Assembly (NCBI RefSeq): GCF_025994315.1
Contig: NZ_BAQE01000032.1
Length of the DNA: 64,000 nt
Strand: one strand, 5' to 3'
Source: Swaminathania salitolerans
GTDB lineage: Bacteria; Pseudomonadota; Alphaproteobacteria; Acetobacterales; Acetobacteraceae
Shown: one piece after another, positions 23,677-33,119 of the stretch
How the letters are laid out: each line of letters begins with the position of its first letter
Position numbering within the stretch: the stretch's first letter is position 1
Position numbers and translations under genes: made by a program
The notes under the pieces: generated by a model
Database searches by the model: none
Seen by the model: only the letters and a program-made list of their open reading frames with translations
What the model was told of the DNA's origin: nothing

Positions 23677-24879
23677 ATGACCTCCTCAGTCCGTAGCGTA
23701 AGCGTTCTTGGCAGTACCGGCAGCATTGGTTGCTCGACGATCGACCTGCTGCTGGCCGAACCGGACCGGTTTCAGGTGCGGGCACTTGTCGGCGGGCGTA
23801 ACGTGGCGCTTCTGGCCGAACAGGCGCGCGCCCTGCGCGCCGAACTGGCCGTCATCAACGACGAGTCGCTCCTTGACGAGCTGCGCACGCTCCTGAAGGG
23901 AAGCGGGGTGCAGGCCGCAGCCGGACGCCGTGCGGTTATCGAGGCGGCCGCGATGGAGGCGGACTGGACCATGGCTGCCATCACGGGGGCAGCCGGACTC
24001 GAGCCTACCCTTGCGGCAACGCGCAACGGCAAGGCGATCGCGCTGGCCAACAAGGAAGCGCTCGTGAGCGCGGGCGATGTCATGTTGCGCGAGGTTGCAG
24101 CCGCAAAGGCGGAATTGCTGCCGGTGGATTCGGAGCATAACGCGATCTTCCAGAGCCTCACGGGAAGCGCGATCGGAACGGTCGACAAGATCATCCTGAC
24201 GGCCTCGGGCGGTCCGTTCCGCTGCGCCTCGCTCGAGACCATGCGGGCTGCGACGCCCGAACACGCCCTGAAGCACCCGACCTGGAGCATGGGGGCGAAG
24301 ATCACCATCGATTCCGCATCGATGGCGAACAAGGGTCTCGAGGTGATCGAAGCGGCACGTCTTTTCGGTCTGGGCGACAGCCAGATCGACGTTCTCGTTC
24401 ACCCGCAATCGGCGGTTCACGGGCTGGTCCAGTTTCGCGATGGCAGCCTGATCGCGCAGCTCGGCGCGCCCGACATGCGCGTGCCGATCGCGAACACCCT
24501 GGCCTGGCCGGATCGCATGCAGACGAATGCACCGCGCCTCGATCTGGCCGCCCTGGCCCGTCTCGATTTCGAGGCGCCGGACGAACAGCGTTTTCCCGCC
24601 TTGCGTCTCGCTCGCGAGGCACTGCGTGCCGGCGCTGCATCGCCGACGATCTTCTCCGCGGCCAACGAGATCGCCGTCGAGGCCTTTCTCGCTCGTCGTA
24701 TCGGATTTCTGGGTATCCCGGAGACGATCGCCCATGCGATGGAGGTGCTCGGTGCGCCGTCGCTCGATACGCTCGACGATGTCCTCCACTGGGACGCGGA
24801 GGCCCGTCGTGTCGCGACACTCTTCGTCTCGCGCGATACGGTCGCCTCCATGACCGCAGCGGAGCAGCTTCATGCATGA
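23677..24879 (+). CDS. dxr: 1-deoxy-D-xylulose 5-phosphate reductoisomerase
   Basis: Dxr catalyses the first committed step of the MEP isoprenoid pathway, giving MEP with NADPH. The protein has 400 residues starting at the ATG, with the NADPH-binding SVSVLGSTGSIGCSTIDLL at the N terminus. Other signatures are ALANKEALVSAGDVM, LPVDSEHNAIFQ (metal and substrate site), ILTASGGPFR, WSMGAKITIDSASMANKGLE and VHPQSAVHGLVQF. It neighbours uppS, which consumes its downstream product. The stop overlaps the rseP start by eight bases. Confidence 0.97.
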   Translation: MTSSVRSVSVLGSTGSIGCSTIDLLLAEPDRFQVRALVGGRNVALLAEQARALRAELAVINDESLLDELRTLLKGSGVQAAAGRRAVIEAAAMEADWTMAAITGAAGLEPTLAATRNGKAIALANKEALVSAGDVMLREVAAAKAELLPVDSEHNAIFQSLTGSAIGTVDKIILTASGGPFRCASLETMRAATPEHALKHPTWSMGAKITIDSASMANKGLEVIEAARLFGLGDSQIDVLVHPQSAVHGLVQFRDGSLIAQLGAPDMRVPIANTLAWPDRMQTNAPRLDLAALARLDFEAPDEQRFPALRLAREALRAGAASPTIFSAANEIAVEAFLARRIGFLGIPETIAHAMEVLGAPSLDTLDDVLHWDAEARRVATLFVSRDTVASMTAAEQLHA

Positions 24880-25957
24880 GTTCGCGGTCACGATTCTCGC
24901 CTTCGCCCTGATCCTCGGGATTCTCGTCTTCGTTCATGAAATGGGTCATTATCTCGCCGCGCGCTGGCGGGGCGTGAAGGTGGATGCGTTCTCGATCGGA
25001 TTCGGGCCTGCCCTGTATCGCTGGCACGATCGGACGGGCACGGAATGGCGCATCGCCGCGATTCCCCTCGGCGGATACGTCAAACCTCACGGTTTCGAGG
25101 ATCCGGAAGACGCAACGGCGGAGCAGAAGGCAGCCTGGGTTCCGGGTCAGACCTTCCACGACAAGCCTGTCGGCTCGCGCATGCTCGTGATCGTCATGGG
25201 GCCGGTCTTCAATTTCCTGTTCGCGATCCTGCTTTTCACGGTGCTGTACGCTTCGGTGGGCAAGCCGGAGATGAAGAACGAGATCGCACAGGTCGCGCCC
25301 CACAGTGCCGCCGAAAAGGCGGGGCTGCGTCCGGGCGACGTGATCACCCGACTCGGATCGCTCGATGTGTTCAATTTCGCCGACATCCAGGCTCATGCCG
25401 TGAAAATGCCGGGCGAGACGACCACGCTCGGTATCCGGCGGGACGGTCACGATCTGTCGCTGCCCATTACGCTCGATACGGTTCCCGCAACGAAAACCAG
25501 CCCGGCGCGCGGGAGCATCGGCATCATGGCCGAGCTCGTCCCGGGACGGCCGATGAGCACGGGGCGTGCCTTCGTCGCCGGGCTGCACGAAACCTGGACG
25601 GTATCGGTCCAGACCCTCCAGGGAGTCTGGCAGATCCTGACCGGTCACCGTAGCGCGAAGGAGCTTGGAGGGACGATCAGGATCGCCCAGCTCTCCGGGC
25701 AGGTCGCCCATTACGGGCTCGCCAGCATCGTCTCCTTCATGGCTCTGCTCTCGATCAATCTCGGCCTGATCAACCTTTTCCCGATTCCCCTGCTCGATGG
25801 CGGCCGTCTGGTTTTCTATGTTGCCGAAGCCGTGAGGGGGAAGCCGGTCTCCAGACGCATTCAGGAGATCAGCTATCAGGCGGGATTTGCCATTATCGCA
25901 GCGCTCTTCCTGTTCTCGACGTTCAACGATCTTTCCAATCTCGGATTGTTCCGGTGA
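24872..25957 (+). CDS. rseP: Site-2 membrane metalloprotease RseP
   Basis: RseP is an intramembrane zinc protease that cleaves anti-sigma factors and remnant signal peptides. The protein has 361 residues. The zinc motif is His22-Glu23-x2-His26 in VFVHEMGHYLAARW and the third ligand region is NLFPIPLLDGGRL near the C terminus. A single PDZ domain (about 130-200) contains AEKAGLRPGDVI; E. coli RseP has two, whereas many alphaproteobacterial forms have one. Its ATG overlaps the dxr stop. bamA follows after about 200 bases. Confidence 0.94.
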   Translation: MHEFAVTILAFALILGILVFVHEMGHYLAARWRGVKVDAFSIGFGPALYRWHDRTGTEWRIAAIPLGGYVKPHGFEDPEDATAEQKAAWVPGQTFHDKPVGSRMLVIVMGPVFNFLFAILLFTVLYASVGKPEMKNEIAQVAPHSAAEKAGLRPGDVITRLGSLDVFNFADIQAHAVKMPGETTTLGIRRDGHDLSLPITLDTVPATKTSPARGSIGIMAELVPGRPMSTGRAFVAGLHETWTVSVQTLQGVWQILTGHRSAKELGGTIRIAQLSGQVAHYGLASIVSFMALLSINLGLINLFPIPLLDGGRLVFYVAEAVRGKPVSRRIQEISYQAGFAIIAALFLFSTFNDLSNLGLFR

Positions 25958-26155
25958 AGGGCGCGTTCAGGTAAGGCCAGTCGTGACATAGTGTGTTACG
26001 AGAGTTCATGTCTCGTGGCGCTTGCGCAGGGGGGGACAAGTCGGATACGTCCAGTCAGGTCGCGCCAGCTCCCGTGCCTTGCGCCAGATTGCATTGCGCT
26101 TAATTGTCTGAAATAAACCTTCACGTCGGGTTGATGAAGTTAAGGAACGTCCGTC

Positions 26156-28591
26156 TTGTCAGGTAAACGTCTCGTTCTCCTTGCTTCGGTCTGCATTTTA
26201 CCTGTGTATTCAGGTCAGGCCGAGGCACAGAAAACCCGTCGCCATTCCGCGCATCAGGCCAGCGAACACCGCCAGGCCAACGGTCAGGTGATCGAGGTCA
26301 TCGATGTGAAGGGCAACAGCCGTATCGAGACCAGTACGGTCCTGTCCTATATGGTGGTGCAGCCGGGAGACCGTTTCAACCAGGACGATCTCGATCGCTC
26401 GCTCAAGACCCTGTATGCGACGGGTCTGTTCAAGGATGTGACCCTGCGTCGCTCGGGTTCGACCCTGATCGTCGATCTCGTCGAGAACCCGGTCGTCAAC
26501 CGCATCGCCTTCGAAGGCAATCACGCCGTCAAGGACGAGGATCTCCGCAAGGAGATCACGATGCGTCCGCGTGCGGTCTTCTCGTCCCAGGCGGCTGCGG
26601 CAGATCGCCAGAAACTGCTCGATCTCTATGCGTCGAAAGCGCGTTTCGGCGCGACGGTAACGCCCCAGATCATCAAGCTTTCGCATAACCGGGTCGATGT
26701 GATCTTCAAGATCAACGAGGCCCGTCAGACGCTGATCAACAAGATCGTCTTCGTCGGGAACAAGGCGTTCAGCGAGGCGCGTCTCGCTGCCGTTATCTCG
26801 TCCAAGGAATCGGAGTGGTACCGTTTCTTCTCCTCTTCCGACGAGTACAATCCCGAGCGCGTGAAATACGACGCCGAACTTCTGCGTCGCTTCTATCTGC
26901 ATAACGGTTACGTCGATTTTCACATGATCAACGCGACGGGCGAGCTGTCGCCGGATCGCAAGAACTTCATCATCACCTTCACGGTGGATGAGGGGCCGCG
27001 CTACCGCATCGGCAAGATGGACGTCCGCTCCAGCCTTCGTCACGTCGAGTCGAAGGACCTGAAGAAGTACATCGATCTGTTCCCGCATCAGTGGTACGAC
27101 GGTACGGCCATTCGCAACAATGTGACCAGCATGCAGGAACGGCTGCAGGCGACCGGGCACCCCTTTGCGATGGTGCGCTCCGAAATTGCCCGCAACCCGG
27201 AAAAACGGGTGGTCGATCTGCTTTTCGATGTGAATGAGGGGCCGCATGTCTATGTCGAGCGCCTCGACATCAACGGCAATACGGTGACGAAGGACAAGGT
27301 CATCCGGCGATCCCTGCCTATGGCCGAGGGCGACCCGTACACCCCGTTCGACCGGAAATACTCGAAGGCCGCGCTCGAGGATCTCGGCTTCTTCAAGACC
27401 GTATCGATCGATCAGACCCAGGGCTCGGCCCCCGACAAGGTCAACGTCTCTGCCAATGTCGTGGAGAAGCCGACAGGCGAGTTCTCGCTCGGTGGCGGTT
27501 ACTCGACAGACGTCGGTATTTTGGGCAATGGCTCCGTCAAGCAGCACAATCTGCTGGGTACGGGTATGGATGCCGGTATTTCCGGTACGGTCGCCTATTA
27601 CCAGAAGCAGGTCGATCTCTCGCTGACCGATCCCTATTTCCTGGATCGCAACATCGTCGCGGGTATCGATATCTTCGGCATTGAGAACAACTACCAGACA
27701 TATCAGTCGTACAAGGAAGGCCGTTACGGTGCGACCCTGCGTATGGGGTATTCCTATAACAACTATCTTTCGCAATCCTGGAGCTACTCGCTGATCGATC
27801 GCCGCGTCGGCAATCTCTACGATGCGCAATATGTCCAGGAATCGGGAAGCTACGAATACGTGCCTTCCTATTACGTTCAGGATTCCGCCGGCTGGTCGCT
27901 GCTTTCCCAGCTCAGCACATCGCTGACCTACGATCGGCGCGATAACCGCATGCGCCCGCGCAAGGGATACATGCTCGAGCTCGGGGGCGATTTCGCCGGT
28001 ATCGGCGGAGACGTGAAATATCTCCGGGCGAAATTCGACGGGCAGTATTATCTGCCGCTCGATTCGATTACCGGCTCCCATGACTGGGGTCTGCAGTTCA
28101 AGGGCGGCGCCGGCTATATGGGCGACTGGTCCAAGAGCGGCAATGTCAACATCATCGACAACTTCTATCTCGGCGGCCAGAACCTGCGCGGCTTCCTTCA
28201 GGGCGGTGCTGGCCCCCGATCGGGCCACATCAATGCCAACACCCCTCTGCCCGGGCAGGAAGATCTCATCGGTGGGCGCTTCATCTATACGGCGTCTGCC
28301 CAGCTCAACTTCCCGCTGCCCATGGGAGACGATGTCGGTATATCGGGGCGCTATTTCGTCGATGCCGGTAGTCTTGCGGGCCTGCGCGTCAAGCACCGCT
28401 ATACCAATCCTTCCGATGAGAGATACACGCCCGTAACCGGTGACACGCTTACGCCCCGCGTGACCACGGGTGTCGGTATTTCCTGGAAGAGCCCCTTCGG
28501 TCTGGTCAATATCGACGCCGCCGTGCCGATCATCAAATCGCGGAACGACCGCCTGTATCCGATCCGTTTCGGCTTCGGGCAGCAGTTCTGA
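26156..28591 (+). CDS. bamA: Outer-membrane protein assembly factor BamA
   Basis: BamA is the core of the BAM complex that inserts beta-barrel proteins into the outer membrane. The protein has 811 residues. A signal peptide ends near QAEAQ (about 25), followed by five POTRA repeats to about residue 425 (first: IEVIDVKGNSRIETSTVLSY). The Omp85 barrel carries VRGF-type lid sequence LRGFLQGGAGPR and ends FGFGQQF with a terminal Phe. The start is a TTG: an in-frame TAA lies 13 bases upstream, so no ATG is available that keeps the signal peptide, and AAGGAACG provides the ribosome binding site. Confidence 0.95.
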   Translation: MSGKRLVLLASVCILPVYSGQAEAQKTRRHSAHQASEHRQANGQVIEVIDVKGNSRIETSTVLSYMVVQPGDRFNQDDLDRSLKTLYATGLFKDVTLRRSGSTLIVDLVENPVVNRIAFEGNHAVKDEDLRKEITMRPRAVFSSQAAAADRQKLLDLYASKARFGATVTPQIIKLSHNRVDVIFKINEARQTLINKIVFVGNKAFSEARLAAVISSKESEWYRFFSSSDEYNPERVKYDAELLRRFYLHNGYVDFHMINATGELSPDRKNFIITFTVDEGPRYRIGKMDVRSSLRHVESKDLKKYIDLFPHQWYDGTAIRNNVTSMQERLQATGHPFAMVRSEIARNPEKRVVDLLFDVNEGPHVYVERLDINGNTVTKDKVIRRSLPMAEGDPYTPFDRKYSKAALEDLGFFKTVSIDQTQGSAPDKVNVSANVVEKPTGEFSLGGGYSTDVGILGNGSVKQHNLLGTGMDAGISGTVAYYQKQVDLSLTDPYFLDRNIVAGIDIFGIENNYQTYQSYKEGRYGATLRMGYSYNNYLSQSWSYSLIDRRVGNLYDAQYVQESGSYEYVPSYYVQDSAGWSLLSQLSTSLTYDRRDNRMRPRKGYMLELGGDFAGIGGDVKYLRAKFDGQYYLPLDSITGSHDWGLQFKGGAGYMGDWSKSGNVNIIDNFYLGGQNLRGFLQGGAGPRSGHINANTPLPGQEDLIGGRFIYTASAQLNFPLPMGDDVGISGRYFVDAGSLAGLRVKHRYTNPSDERYTPVTGDTLTPRVTTGVGISWKSPFGLVNIDAAVPIIKSRNDRLYPIRFGFGQQF

Positions 28592-28664
28592 TCGCAGTCC
28601 TTTCCCATCCCGATCGCGCCATGCTTCCGCGGCGCGATCGTCATGGTCTTGAGTAGAGGTCTCC

Positions 28665-29564
28665 ATGTCCATTTTCTCGGCAGCCCGCTTCATGGCTGCT
28701 TCGGCATTACTCGCCTCCGTCAGCCTTCCCGCATTCGCTCAGGCGCAGTCCTCCTCCGGCAATTCCGGTGGCAATGCAGGTTGGTTCGTGCCGAAAACCG
28801 CCCAGCCTGCGCCGCCGCCCCGTGCGGCCCGCCGCGTTCCGGTCGCGCAGCCTGTTGCGCCCCAGGCCGAGGAAGCCATGCAGCAGCCCGAGACGCCGCC
28901 CGTGCTGCCGGCCCCCCCGATTCCGGATTCTCCCGATCTTCCCAAGGCGGCACCCCCTCCGGCGGCCCTGATCGGTGTCATCAGCATCCCGACCGTGATG
29001 CGGATGTCGACGGCCGCGGCAGAAGCCCAGAAAGTGTTGGGTGAGCGCCGCGACAAGCTGGCCGCTGCGGCGCAGAAGGAGCAGGCGGGCTGGCGCGCCG
29101 AACAGCAGAAGCTGCAGGAAAGCGCACGCACCCTGACCTCGGAACAGATCCAGATCCGTGAGCGTCATCTGCAGGAGCGCCGGAACAAGGCGCAGCGCGA
29201 TTTCGCCAATCGCGCCCGGATCATCCAGGAAGCCGCCAATGTCTCGCTCAACCAGATCGAGCGCGAGCTGGTGCGTATCGTGCGCCAGGTGGCGAATTCT
29301 CACAGCATGAATCTCGTTCTGCATAGCGAGCAGGTCGCCCTGCATGTGGACGGGCAGGATATCACGGAGGAGACGGCGAAGGTTCTGAACAAGATCCTGC
29401 CTCATGTCTTCATCCCGGCCGAGGATGTCGATCCCGAGGTTCTCGCAAAATCGGGCAAGATGCCCACGACGGCGGATGAGGATACGACATCGCAGGTCGG
29501 TCCGGGTCCGGCTGCCGGTCAGCAGGCGACCGAGGCGCCACGCTCGATTCTGAGGAAGCACTGA
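28665..29564 (+). CDS. skp: OmpH/Skp family periplasmic chaperone
   Basis: Skp holds unfolded outer-membrane proteins in the periplasm and delivers them to BamA. This 299-residue protein has a signal peptide ending AFAQAQ (about 27). A Pro/Ala-rich segment follows (about 47-98, e.g. PETPPVLPAPPIPDSPDLP). The OmpH domain then spans about 100-235 with a long coiled coil (LAAAAQKEQAGWRAEQQKLQ, RHLQERRNKAQRDFANRARI). Classical Skp is about 160 residues, so the Pro-rich insert and the 60-residue tail are extra. The position between bamA and lpxD is the conserved one and supports the call. Confidence 0.9.
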   Translation: MSIFSAARFMAASALLASVSLPAFAQAQSSSGNSGGNAGWFVPKTAQPAPPPRAARRVPVAQPVAPQAEEAMQQPETPPVLPAPPIPDSPDLPKAAPPPAALIGVISIPTVMRMSTAAAEAQKVLGERRDKLAAAAQKEQAGWRAEQQKLQESARTLTSEQIQIRERHLQERRNKAQRDFANRARIIQEAANVSLNQIERELVRIVRQVANSHSMNLVLHSEQVALHVDGQDITEETAKVLNKILPHVFIPAEDVDPEVLAKSGKMPTTADEDTTSQVGPGPAAGQQATEAPRSILRKH

Positions 29565-29570
29565 TCGCTC

Positions 29571-30689
29571 ATGACGGATACCGACGCCCCGATTTCCAGT
29601 GACGTCCTCCCCAGCGACGTCCTTCCCGGCGATCCCCGGTTCTTCGACCGGGCGGGGCCGTTCTCCGTGCGCGATCTGGCCGAATGTGCCGGGGCCGAGA
29701 TTGTCGGCCTCGACGATGACACCGACCGGACGATGCTCCAGGGCGTCGCTCCGCTGACGATGCTCCAGGGGGTCGCTCCGCTCCAGGCCGCGACCGCTGG
29801 CGAGATCAGTTTCCTCGACAACAGGCGCTATCTGCCGCTCCTCGCCGGGACGCGGGCGGGCGCGGTCATTCTCGCTCCGGCGTTCAGGGACAAGCTGCCC
29901 CCGGGCGTGATCGGTCTCGTCAGCAAGACCCCCTATCTCGCCTGGGCGCGGATCGCCTCGCGGTTCCATCCGCTTCCCCCGGCGAAGCCGGGCATTCACG
30001 CCACGGCCTGTGTGGATCCGACCGCCCGGATCGCGGAAGGGGTGGAGATCGGCCCGTTTGCCGTGATCGGCGCGGGTGTGGAAATCGGCGCGCATAGTGT
30101 CGTCGGCGCCCAGGCGGTGATCGGCAGCGGTGTGTCGATCGGGGAGCGATGCAGGATCGGTGCGCATGTTTCCGTGTCGCATGCGATTCTGGCGGATCGG
30201 GTCACGCTCTATCCCGGGGCACGGATCGGACAGGACGGCTTCGGCTTCGCCGTGGGGCCGTCGGGATTCGAAACGGTCCCGCAACTCGGTCGCGTGGTCA
30301 TCGGGCACGATGTCGAGATCGGTGCGAACTCGACCATCGATCGCGGATCCATGCGCGACACCGCGATCGGCGCAGGAACCCGTATCGATAATCTCGTGCA
30401 GATCGGACACAACGCCCAGCTCGGTCGCTGCTGCATCGTCGTCTCGCAGGCCGGTATTTCCGGCTCGACGGAGCTTGGCGATTTCGTGACCATCGCCGCC
30501 CAGGCGGGGCTGATCGGTCACATCAGGATCGGGGAAAAGGCGCGTGTCGGCGCCCAGTGCGGTGTCATGTCCGATGTGGAGGCCGGCGCCGATGTGATCG
30601 GCAGCCCTGCCATGCCGTTCCGGGAGTTCTTCCGCAATGTCGCCTTTCTGCGCCGTCTCGCAAAGAAGGACGGCAAGGGAGAAGGCTGA
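29571..30689 (+). CDS. lpxD: UDP-3-O-(3-hydroxyacyl)glucosamine N-acyltransferase LpxD
   Basis: LpxD adds the N-linked hydroxyacyl chain in lipid A synthesis. The protein has 372 residues: an N-terminal UDP-binding region ending GEISFLDNRRYLPLL, a left-handed beta-helix of hexapeptide repeats (IGPFAVIGAGVEIGAHSVVG) and the catalytic segment LVQIGHNAQLGR. It contains two internal duplications: SDVLP twice in a row near the start, and the nine residues TMLQGVAPL repeated so that the sequence reads TMLQGVAPLTMLQGVAPLQ (29730-29783). The second enlarges the N-terminal domain just before the conserved ISFLDN. It begins six bases after skp. Confidence 0.96.
   Translation: MTDTDAPISSDVLPSDVLPGDPRFFDRAGPFSVRDLAECAGAEIVGLDDDTDRTMLQGVAPLTMLQGVAPLQAATAGEISFLDNRRYLPLLAGTRAGAVILAPAFRDKLPPGVIGLVSKTPYLAWARIASRFHPLPPAKPGIHATACVDPTARIAEGVEIGPFAVIGAGVEIGAHSVVGAQAVIGSGVSIGERCRIGAHVSVSHAILADRVTLYPGARIGQDGFGFAVGPSGFETVPQLGRVVIGHDVEIGANSTIDRGSMRDTAIGAGTRIDNLVQIGHNAQLGRCCIVVSQAGISGSTELGDFVTIAAQAGLIGHIRIGEKARVGAQCGVMSDVEAGADVIGSPAMPFREFFRNVAFLRRLAKKDGKGEG
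29730..29783 (+). repeat. 27-bp in-frame tandem duplication within lpxD
   Basis: Two adjacent 27-base units (29730-29756, 29757-29783) differ at two positions and encode TMLQGVAPL followed by TMLQGVAPL. A smaller 15-base duplication encoding SDVLP lies about 130 bases upstream. Confidence 0.92.
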
Positions 30690-30852
30690 GAACCGTCGAA
30701 CCGCTGTATGTCTGCATGGCGGTTCGGGAGGATCGACCCCGAGAGTGGCCAGAATGGCAGAGTTTTGCTAAGGCTGGGCAACATCGTGAAACGACCATCA
30801 TCGAGGTGATGGAGAGGCGGGGCCGGAATCCTGGTGCCGCGACAAGCAAGAA

Positions 30853-31362
30853 GTGAGCGGAAAATTGGACGCGCCAGCGGAAGACAAGAAAAAGGTGGCG
30901 GCAGCCGGCGACGCTGCGGCCGAGATCGGTTCCATCGATATCATGCGGATCATGTCGGCCATTCCGCATCGCTACCCGTTCCTGATGATCGACAAGATGG
31001 TCGATATCAGGCTGGGTGAATCGGCGACGGGTATCAAGAACGTCACCATCAACGAGCCGTTCTTCACGGGGCATTTCCCGGCCCAGCCGGTCATGCCCGG
31101 CGTGTTGATCGTCGAAGCCATGGCCCAGACAGCCGCGACTCTCGTCGTGCTCACCCTCGGCGAGGCGTTCGAAGGCAAGCTCGTCTATTTCATGACGATC
31201 GAGGGCGCCAAGTTCCGCCGCCCCGTCGGTCCGGGCGATCAGCTGCATATCACGGTGGAGAAGGAGCGCGCCCGCGCCAATGTCTGGCGTTTCAAGGGCG
31301 TGGCGCGTGTCGATGGCGTTTCGGTTGCCGAGGCGACCTTCAGTGCCATGATCATGGGTTAA
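30853..31362 (+). CDS. fabZ: 3-hydroxyacyl-[ACP] dehydratase FabZ
   Basis: FabZ dehydrates beta-hydroxyacyl-ACP in fatty acid elongation and competes with LpxA and LpxD for hydroxyacyl-ACP, which explains its place in this cluster. The protein has 169 residues from a GTG. The catalytic His74 and Glu88 lie in GHFPAQPVMPGVLIVEAMAQ. PHRYPFLMIDKM and KFRRPVGPGDQL are also conserved. About 28 charged N-terminal residues (SGKLDAPAEDKKKV) precede the hot-dog fold and are not usual; a later start is possible. The 163-base gap after lpxD is longer than elsewhere in the cluster. Confidence 0.95.
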   Translation: MSGKLDAPAEDKKKVAAAGDAAAEIGSIDIMRIMSAIPHRYPFLMIDKMVDIRLGESATGIKNVTINEPFFTGHFPAQPVMPGVLIVEAMAQTAATLVVLTLGEAFEGKLVYFMTIEGAKFRRPVGPGDQLHITVEKERARANVWRFKGVARVDGVSVAEATFSAMIMG

Positions 31363-31371
31363 ACAGAGGTC

Positions 31372-32235
31372 TTGGATCATTCCGTGGTAAACTGGCCGAG
31401 CTCCGTCCGCATTCATCCCAGCGCTCTCGTCGATCCCGAGGCAAAACTCGGAGAGGGCGTGACCATCGGTCCGTGGTGCTCCGTCGGTCCCGATGTCGTG
31501 CTCGGTGAGGGCGTCAGACTCCATGCGAATGTGATCGTCGACGGCCTGACCGAGATCGGCGCCCAGGCCGAGATCTTTCCTTTCGTGACGGTGGGGCTCG
31601 CCCCGCAGGATCTCAAATATCGTGGCGAGCCGACGCGTTGCCAGATCGGCGCCCACACCGTCATTCGGGAGAACGTGACGATCCACAGGGGCACGGCCCA
31701 GGGTGCGGGGCTGACCCGGGTCGGGTCGCATTGTCTCATCATGGCCAATGCGCATGTTGCCCATGACTGTCTGATCGGCGATGGCGTAATCATCGTCAAC
31801 AATACGGTGATGGGCGGTCATGTCGAGATTGGCGATGGCGCGCGGATCATGGGCTCCGCAGCCCTGCACCAGTTCGTTCGTATCGGTCGTGGGGCTCTGG
31901 TTGGCGGCGTGTGCGGGGTCGAGGCGGATGTCATCCCCTATGGCAGCGTTCTGGGCAATCGAGCGCGTCTGGTCGGCCTGCACTGGATCTGGCTCAGGCG
32001 TCAGGGTGTCAGTGCGGGAGAAATCCAGCAGATGCGCCGTGCCTTCCGTATCCTGTATCCCCGTACCGGACGGAACGAGGCCGTTCTCGGGGCGCGCCTG
32101 TCCGAAGTAAAGCGCGATTTTCCGGATCACGCGCGTATTCAGGAAATCATCACCTTCATGGAAGCCGAGAGCCGACGCGGGCTCGTGCGGGCTGCGAGCC
32201 CGTCCCAGATCACAGCCGAGACAGAGGGCGTGTGA
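31372..32235 (+). CDS. lpxA: UDP-N-acetylglucosamine acyltransferase LpxA
   Basis: LpxA performs the first step of lipid A synthesis, acylating UDP-GlcNAc from hydroxyacyl-ACP. The protein has up to 287 residues with hexapeptide repeats from VRIHPSALVDPEAKLGEGVT onward. The catalytic His lies in MANAHVAHDCLIGDGV. The C-terminal helical part contains LRRQGVSAGEIQQMRRAFRI. No ATG fits: I use the TTG at 31372, with AGAGG close upstream; a GTG at 31384 is an alternative. It overlaps the lpxI start by four bases (GTGA). Confidence 0.95.
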   Translation: MDHSVVNWPSSVRIHPSALVDPEAKLGEGVTIGPWCSVGPDVVLGEGVRLHANVIVDGLTEIGAQAEIFPFVTVGLAPQDLKYRGEPTRCQIGAHTVIRENVTIHRGTAQGAGLTRVGSHCLIMANAHVAHDCLIGDGVIIVNNTVMGGHVEIGDGARIMGSAALHQFVRIGRGALVGGVCGVEADVIPYGSVLGNRARLVGLHWIWLRRQGVSAGEIQQMRRAFRILYPRTGRNEAVLGARLSEVKRDFPDHARIQEIITFMEAESRRGLVRAASPSQITAETEGV

Positions 32236-33098
32236 CTCCGCTGCCTCATGGTGCGGTTGCTCCTGCGCCCGTCGGTATTCTGGCCGGAGGCGGGCCTCTG
32301 CCCTTCCAGGTTGCCGAGGCAGTGCGGGATGCGGGTGGTTCGGTCTTCATCGTCGGTTTTCAGGATTTCGTCGATACCGCGCGTCTCGATGCATGGCCGC
32401 ATCGCATCGTTCGTCTGGCCGCGGCGGGAGAGATCCTTTCCGCACTGCGTGAGGCCGGTTGTCGCGAAATCGTCCTGATCGGGCCGGTCCGTCGCCCGGC
32501 GCTCAGGGATCTTCGGCCCGATGCCGAGGGCGCGCGGCTCATGGCGCGGGTAGGACGGGCGCTGTTTTCGGGCGATGACGGGCTGCTCGGCGCCTTGGTG
32601 CGGATCTTCGGCGAGGAAGGATTCGTCGTCAGGGGCGCGCATGAGTTTCTGAACCGCTCGCTCGGCCATCCCGGAATCCAGGGCTGTGTCCGTCCTGACG
32701 CACAGGCGATGCAGGATATCCGGCGCGGCGTTGCCGTCGTGCGCGGGCTCGGCGCGCTCGATATAGGGCAGGGATGCGTCGTTCAGGATAATCTCGTTCT
32801 CGCGGTCGAGGCGCTCGAGGGCACGGACGCGATGCTCGCCCGTGCGGCGGAGCTCCGGCAGCCCGGGGCCGGGGGTGTTCTGGTCAAGATGCTCAAGCCC
32901 GGTCAGGAAAAGCGGGCCGACATGCCGACACTGGGGCCGCGAACGGTTGAGAACGCCCATCGGGCAGGATTGCGCGGGATCGCCTTCGAGGCCGGGGGGA
33001 CGCTTCTGACGGATCCCGAGGGGTGCAAGGCAACCGCGGACCGCCTCGGGATGTTCCTTTACGGAGTGAGCGACGTCGAACACGACGGCGTTGCCTGA
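32232..33098 (+). CDS. lpxI: UDP-2,3-diacylglucosamine pyrophosphatase LpxI
   Basis: LpxI (DUF1009) hydrolyses UDP-2,3-diacylglucosamine to lipid X, replacing LpxH in alphaproteobacteria. The 288-residue protein starts at a GTG overlapping the lpxA stop. Diagnostic segments are VGILAGGGPLPFQVAEA at the N terminus, GFVVRGAHEFL, GALDIGQGCVVQDNLVLAVE, VLVKMLKPGQEKRADMPTLG and GLRGIAFEAGGTLL. lpxB, which often follows, is not here; gloA comes next. Confidence 0.95.
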   Translation: MTPLPHGAVAPAPVGILAGGGPLPFQVAEAVRDAGGSVFIVGFQDFVDTARLDAWPHRIVRLAAAGEILSALREAGCREIVLIGPVRRPALRDLRPDAEGARLMARVGRALFSGDDGLLGALVRIFGEEGFVVRGAHEFLNRSLGHPGIQGCVRPDAQAMQDIRRGVAVVRGLGALDIGQGCVVQDNLVLAVEALEGTDAMLARAAELRQPGAGGVLVKMLKPGQEKRADMPTLGPRTVENAHRAGLRGIAFEAGGTLLTDPEGCKATADRLGMFLYGVSDVEHDGVA

Positions 33099-33119
33099 AA
33101 CGCGTCAGGAGACAGAAAA

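Noticed and set aside
26210..28693. An 827-codon open frame antisense to bamA
   Set aside because: High-GC antisense shadow: composition is Arg/Asp/Gly-rich with no motif, while the sense frame is an unambiguous BamA.
30557..30856. Small gene between lpxD and fabZ
   Set aside because: The frame is mostly out-of-phase lpxD sequence and has no ribosome binding site or family resemblance.
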